64,000 nucleotides of DNA, taken from NCBI RefSeq assembly GCF_001870465.1, contig NZ_MDGK01000041.1, positions 62,001-126,000 of the forward strand. The letters are read 5' to 3'. Shown here in pieces: positions 60,395 through 64,000 of this stretch; positions within the stretch are counted from its first letter, which is position 1; each line of letters starts with the position of its first letter. The stretch comes from Pseudomonas extremorientalis. GTDB lineage: Bacteria > Pseudomonadota > Gammaproteobacteria > Pseudomonadales > Pseudomonadaceae. The notes beneath the pieces were generated by a model. That model had not been told where the DNA came from and ran no database searches. It saw nothing but the letters and a program-made list of their open reading frames with translations. The position numbers and the translations under genes were made by a program.

Positions 60395-63300
60395 TCAACG
60401 CACCGTTGAGCTGACGTCTTCGGTGAAGAACACGGTTTCGGCAACTTCGTGATCAATGTTCGAGCGCAGGGCATTGATCAGAAGTTCCCGGTTAGACGCG
60501 TGGTCTTTCATTTTTTGGTAACCGATGTTCCGTTGGGCATAACGTTTAAGATGGCCACGGATAAAGTGGTAACCAATATTGCGCGCATCTTGCGTCCTAT
60601 AGTGGAAGCGGGCCAGCCATAAGGGCCGACCGGTGGAGGTTTCGTTCACCACAAACTCCCGAACCAATGGACGCACAGATGGCAACTCCAGCACATCCAC
60701 CTTCTTCGACTTATGAGAAATCTGCAGCAATCCTTCCGACGTGGGCGAATACCTTAGAATCATCCGGTCACGCACCGCCGAGGCCTGCTCCATAAACTGC
60801 AGAATCTCGTCATAGAGCTCGCCGGGGGTGTGCTTGAAGAATGCCAGCAGGTCCTGATGCTTGGGTGAAGCCACTGGTACTTTGAGCGCGTCGATAAGCA
60901 GGTCCCGTTGCTGGCTCATACGTTTGATCGCGTTAATCCATTCGCTGCGTGCCCGACGAGCCGATATCCTGGGCATGGATTCCAACTCGGAAATCAACCC
61001 GTACTGGCGCCTGGCATCTCGCCATAGGCGTTGCGCCTCACCGCCGATCACCGCCAACGACTCAGCGACATCGACCGACTCGGCCTGCGGCTGGACATTT
61101 GGCTGCATCGTCCATACCGGCGCCTCTTTGGTCCCCAGGCGCTTGAAGGTAAAGGCACGTCGATCATCGAACGGTTCCAGCAGATCAAGATATTCCTGTT
61201 TTGCATCAGGTAAGGCAGGGCTGCGTCGATTGCCGATCACCGCCCCTTCAGCAACCTCATCAATCAACATCTTGGCGCTGTTGCGGACTGTACCGGAAAT
61301 CGCCTCCAGGCTGGCCTCCTCATACTGCCGATACAGGTCGATCAGTTCCTCCTCCACCGATAGCTGTAATTCTTTGACATAGGCGCGAAATCTCCCTAAC
61401 GCCCGGGGGACGACGTACATTGGGAAGGGACTCAACTGGTAAGCCAGGCGGTGATAGGCCAGCACCAACGCGTCCAGCACGTCATTGGCGACCCGCAGTT
61501 TCTGGTCCAGATTGAAACCGCCCGTGGTATACAACTCCCGATAGGACAGCAGCTTCATGCTGCATAGCGTGCTGACCTCCTGAATCAGGTTCAGCGTCGC
61601 GTCCCTGGCGACAGTGACCCGCCCATCAAAACATTGCAAGGCCAGGGTACGCAGGTGCAGTTCCCGCCACATCATGGACATGCGCCGACCCGCCCAGTCC
61701 GCAGTGTCCAGCGCGGTCACTGCGGTATCAACGACCTTACCGGTGCGCTTCATTTCTTCAAACTGAAGCTCGGCGTCCCGGCACGCTTCAATCGCATTCA
61801 ACTGCAACGTCGCGTAATCAGGTAATTTGGCTGCAAAACCACGCCAGGTCTTGGCGTCCAGAACCACGACACTCAAGCTCTGTGCGTCGAACGCCTCGGC
61901 GTTGAGTTGATCCTCATGGAGCAGTAACGCGCGTTTACTGGCGAGCAACAATGCCCTGTTACGCCGGGCCTTGACTGCACCTGCGCTGAACCGGTTGTAC
62001 AACGCACTGTACTCTCTGACCAGCTTGAGCTGCCGCCGTCGGGTGAGTGCCTCCATCAAGGCCGTAGAACACCAAAGCGTCGCATCCGCCCTGGCCAACT
62101 CATCCTCGATCAACTCCCGAATACCGGGCTCGGCAGTTCGCACATTCAGCGCCTGCAGCGTAGCGCTGTCGGGGAAGCTCAGGTCTGCAAACTGCAGCAC
62201 CAGTTTGTCGTACTCCTCATCGAGCGTCTTGCGTCGTTGCTCATCACTCTTAAGCTGCGCCAGCCGTTGTTTTTCCAGGTCGAGGGCTTCCTGAAAGTCG
62301 TGGGGTACTGCCGTCTCCGGTGAAAATGACCAATCTCCCTCGGCGTCGGACACCACTTGCGGTCCCAGGCGGTTTGCCAAGTCATCGTTCACCACGCGCG
62401 TGATGCCATCGTGCTCTTCAACCTTGAACATGTCTCCATCGATGCTTACGTACAGGCTTCCACCCGCACGGAACAGGCCCCGTTGCTTACCCGTGCTGAT
62501 GCGTTCGGCAAACGGCGGCACCCTGACCTTGTACAACGCCAACTCCGCCAAACGAATAACCGACAGCCGTCGGTACAAACCACTCCACAACTGCTCCAGG
62601 CCAGGGTCCCCCCGCACCAACTCCTGGGCACTGCGTACCGTCGGCAACTGAACCGTTGGCGTCTGCATACGGCTGGTCTGGCCACCTTCGGACAGATACT
62701 CCGGCGGCTCACTCCAGCTCATTTCAATGCTTTGCTCCAGATCGGCGCCCTGGGCCAGGTCGAGCAAATCATCCGCCTTTGATCGCCCTGCAACTTTGGT
62801 GGAAAGGCGGCCGCGACTGAGCAGCAGCAAACCGATATTCAGCAGCAGGTCCGCCACGCTGGAGACCTTGTCTTCGGAGTCCTTGTCACCGATGCTACTC
62901 AGGTCCTGCACCACCGACCACACCAGAAACAGCCAGCCCAACGCCCTTCCCGCCGGGCCGCCATAAAACGTCAGCAGCAGAAGCAGGCCCACCCCTAACA
63001 GCCATTTGATCCAGCCCCAGAAGGCATCCAGTTCGGACGACGTCGACAGCTCCGTTACACTCAAGACGGTCTCAACGCTGCTCTCGAACAGCGCCGTCAG
63101 ATAGTCCCCTTTGACGTCCATATCGGCCAACGTGACGCCCTCAACAGACCACAACGACCGGTTGAAGTCGACCCGCTGGAACGCCGCAAGACTCGGCGCA
63201 GTCAGGTCCGGCACCAGGTAGCGCGACCGCGCCGATTCCGGCAACCAGGCCAACACCTGAAACTGCAACTGACCCGGGCTGGCAATAGCAGCCAGCAGCG

Positions 63301-64000
63301 CATCCCCCGTGGCGAACTCGATGAATTTTACGGCACACATCGGCCGATAGAGGATCTGCGGGCCTTCGCCAAGGCTGCGCGGCCCGATGATGAACATGTT
63401 GCGCACTTCATCAGGCGCTTCACTCACTGCCGGCTTGAAGGCTAAAGGGCGCAGCACTACCGACTCGGTGAAAGCAGTGCGCGGTTGAAAAATGGCCGCC
63501 ACGCTCACATAGGCTTTGCGGGAAAACGCCTGTGGGTACTTGAGGTGGTATTCGAGCGCCAGCATGGGCACCTGCAGGCGTAATTGCTCAGTAAAACGCG
63601 CCTTCCGCCAGAGTACCTCGCTCGGGTTGTCCTTGAATTTCTCTGTGATCAACCGACCGTACCCACCCCGAATGTCCGCACGCCCAACCAGGCTTATAGC
63701 GTCACTGGGCGTGAGCCACACCGCCGGGTGGCCGGGGGCTGTGGTGAGTGTGACCCGACTCGGATCAAGCTCCGTCAACGCCAACCATGAAAACTCACTG
63801 AGGGTCCAGGTGCCATGGGTGTAAAGCGGCGGCAGTTGCCACAACAACCCGGGCTGCGCGTGCAAGTCACGCTCATCGAGTTCGATCATCACCTTGATGC
63901 GATCAGGATCGATCACCGGTCGGTCCGGATAGTCCTCGGCCAATTGTGCCGACAGCGCCTGACGGGCGTAATCCAGCAACGAGGGAACGCCTTCGTCAAA
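60395..64000 (-). CDS. Giant toxin-like protein, 5' end beyond the window
   Basis: At least 1200 residues; the frame is open through the right edge, so the N-terminus is missing. Near base 63400 it reads FIIGPRSLGEGPQILYRP then LLAAIASPGQLQFQVLAWL, parallel to YVIGARAGTSGPLVLYAP and LLDDISRPGPLQAWIISQL of the 1720-residue protein. Two close membrane helices follow (IKWLLGVGLLLLLTFYG, ALGWLFLVWSVVQDL; about base 62900-63010). The C-terminal half is helical and charged with coiled-coil stretches; no protease motif was seen. Probably of the same toxin family with a different effector end. Confidence 0.7.
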   Translation of the reverse strand, partial: FDEGVPSLLDYARQALSAQLAEDYPDRPVIDPDRIKVMIELDERDLHAQPGLLWQLPPLYTHGTWTLSEFSWLALTELDPSRVTLTTAPGHPAVWLTPSDAISLVGRADIRGGYGRLITEKFKDNPSEVLWRKARFTEQLRLQVPMLALEYHLKYPQAFSRKAYVSVAAIFQPRTAFTESVVLRPLAFKPAVSEAPDEVRNMFIIGPRSLGEGPQILYRPMCAVKFIEFATGDALLAAIASPGQLQFQVLAWLPESARSRYLVPDLTAPSLAAFQRVDFNRSLWSVEGVTLADMDVKGDYLTALFESSVETVLSVTELSTSSELDAFWGWIKWLLGVGLLLLLTFYGGPAGRALGWLFLVWSVVQDLSSIGDKDSEDKVSSVADLLLNIGLLLLSRGRLSTKVAGRSKADDLLDLAQGADLEQSIEMSWSEPPEYLSEGGQTSRMQTPTVQLPTVRSAQELVRGDPGLEQLWSGLYRRLSVIRLAELALYKVRVPPFAERISTGKQRGLFRAGGSLYVSIDGDMFKVEEHDGITRVVNDDLANRLGPQVVSDAEGDWSFSPETAVPHDFQEALDLEKQRLAQLKSDEQRRKTLDEEYDKLVLQFADLSFPDSATLQALNVRTAEPGIRELIEDELARADATLWCSTALMEALTRRRQLKLVREYSALYNRFSAGAVKARRNRALLLASKRALLLHEDQLNAEAFDAQSLSVVVLDAKTWRGFAAKLPDYATLQLNAIEACRDAELQFEEMKRTGKVVDTAVTALDTADWAGRRMSMMWRELHLRTLALQCFDGRVTVARDATLNLIQEVSTLCSMKLLSYRELYTTGGFNLDQKLRVANDVLDALVLAYHRLAYQLSPFPMYVVPRALGRFRAYVKELQLSVEEELIDLYRQYEEASLEAISGTVRNSAKMLIDEVAEGAVIGNRRSPALPDAKQEYLDLLEPFDDRRAFTFKRLGTKEAPVWTMQPNVQPQAESVDVAESLAVIGGEAQRLWRDARRQYGLISELESMPRISARRARSEWINAIKRMSQQRDLLIDALKVPVASPKHQDLLAFFKHTPGELYDEILQFMEQASAVRDRMILRYSPTSEGLLQISHKSKKVDVLELPSVRPLVREFVVNETSTGRPLWLARFHYRTQDARNIGYHFIRGHLKRYAQRNIGYQKMKDHASNRELLINALRSNIDHEVAETVFFTEDVSSTVR

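Overview
The window is a piece of chromosome from a Pseudomonas of the P. fluorescens group. The basis is the combination of a fluorescens-type mannitol operon, the ptxS-kguEKTD 2-ketogluconate operon, a complete fapABCDEF amyloid operon, an sfnG dimethylsulfone gene, DUF2790/DUF1652 proteins, and many REP palindromes with the GTGGGAGGGGGCTTGCCCCC core known from this group. The DNA is GC-rich and gene-dense. No rRNA, tRNA or CRISPR array was seen.

Layout. 1-6.3 kb: 3' part of the mannitol/arabitol operon (mtlF partial, mtlG, mtlK, mtlD, mtlY, mtlZ): ABC uptake of polyols, oxidation to ketoses and phosphorylation. 6.4-7.4 kb: three small proteins. 7.7-8.9 kb: a short threonine dehydratase preceded by what reads as a complete ribosome-mediated attenuator with an Ile/Thr-coding leader peptide. 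9-13 kb: a ParD-like protein overlapping methionine aminopeptidase, a CorA-type transporter, a RimK-like ATP-grasp protein and a divergent GNAT. 13-16.5 kb: sulfur acquisition, with sfnG and an SfnB/DszC-like flavoprotein divergently transcribed from two sigma-54 promoters around a shared palindrome, then a TauE/SafE exporter. 16.6-24 kb: a methyltransferase, an RstBA-like two-component pair, and a divergent RND efflux pair arranged like mexMN. 24-26.3 kb: DUF1345, AraC and LysE-type genes.

26.3-33.5 kb is accessory: a deleted group II intron that keeps both ends, an autotransporter, and two related Ig-like giant proteins in DNA that looks richer in A+T. 33.6-38.7 kb is ptxS-kguEKTD with two identical PtxS-type operators. 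38.9-46.5 kb: a chemoreceptor, a xanthine/uracil permease, a LEA-type lipoprotein, a nitrilase with divergent LysR, DUF883, and a DpkA-type ketimine reductase. 46.7-51.9 kb: a 1720-residue putative toxin with a C-terminal aspzincin-like zinc protease motif. 52-53.3 kb: PepSY protein and an orphan FecR. 53.6-58.3 kb: fapABCDEF behind a good sigma-54 promoter, with an internal terminator after fapC, converging on a sigma-54 activator gene (58.5-59.8 kb). 60.4 kb to the end: a second giant toxin-like protein, cut by the window edge, which shares a sequence module with the first.

The strongest hunt results are the ilvA-type attenuator (8743-8853), the two sigma-54 systems (sfn, fap), the mini group II intron inserted directly after a terminator T-run, and the metalloprotease-bearing giant toxin.
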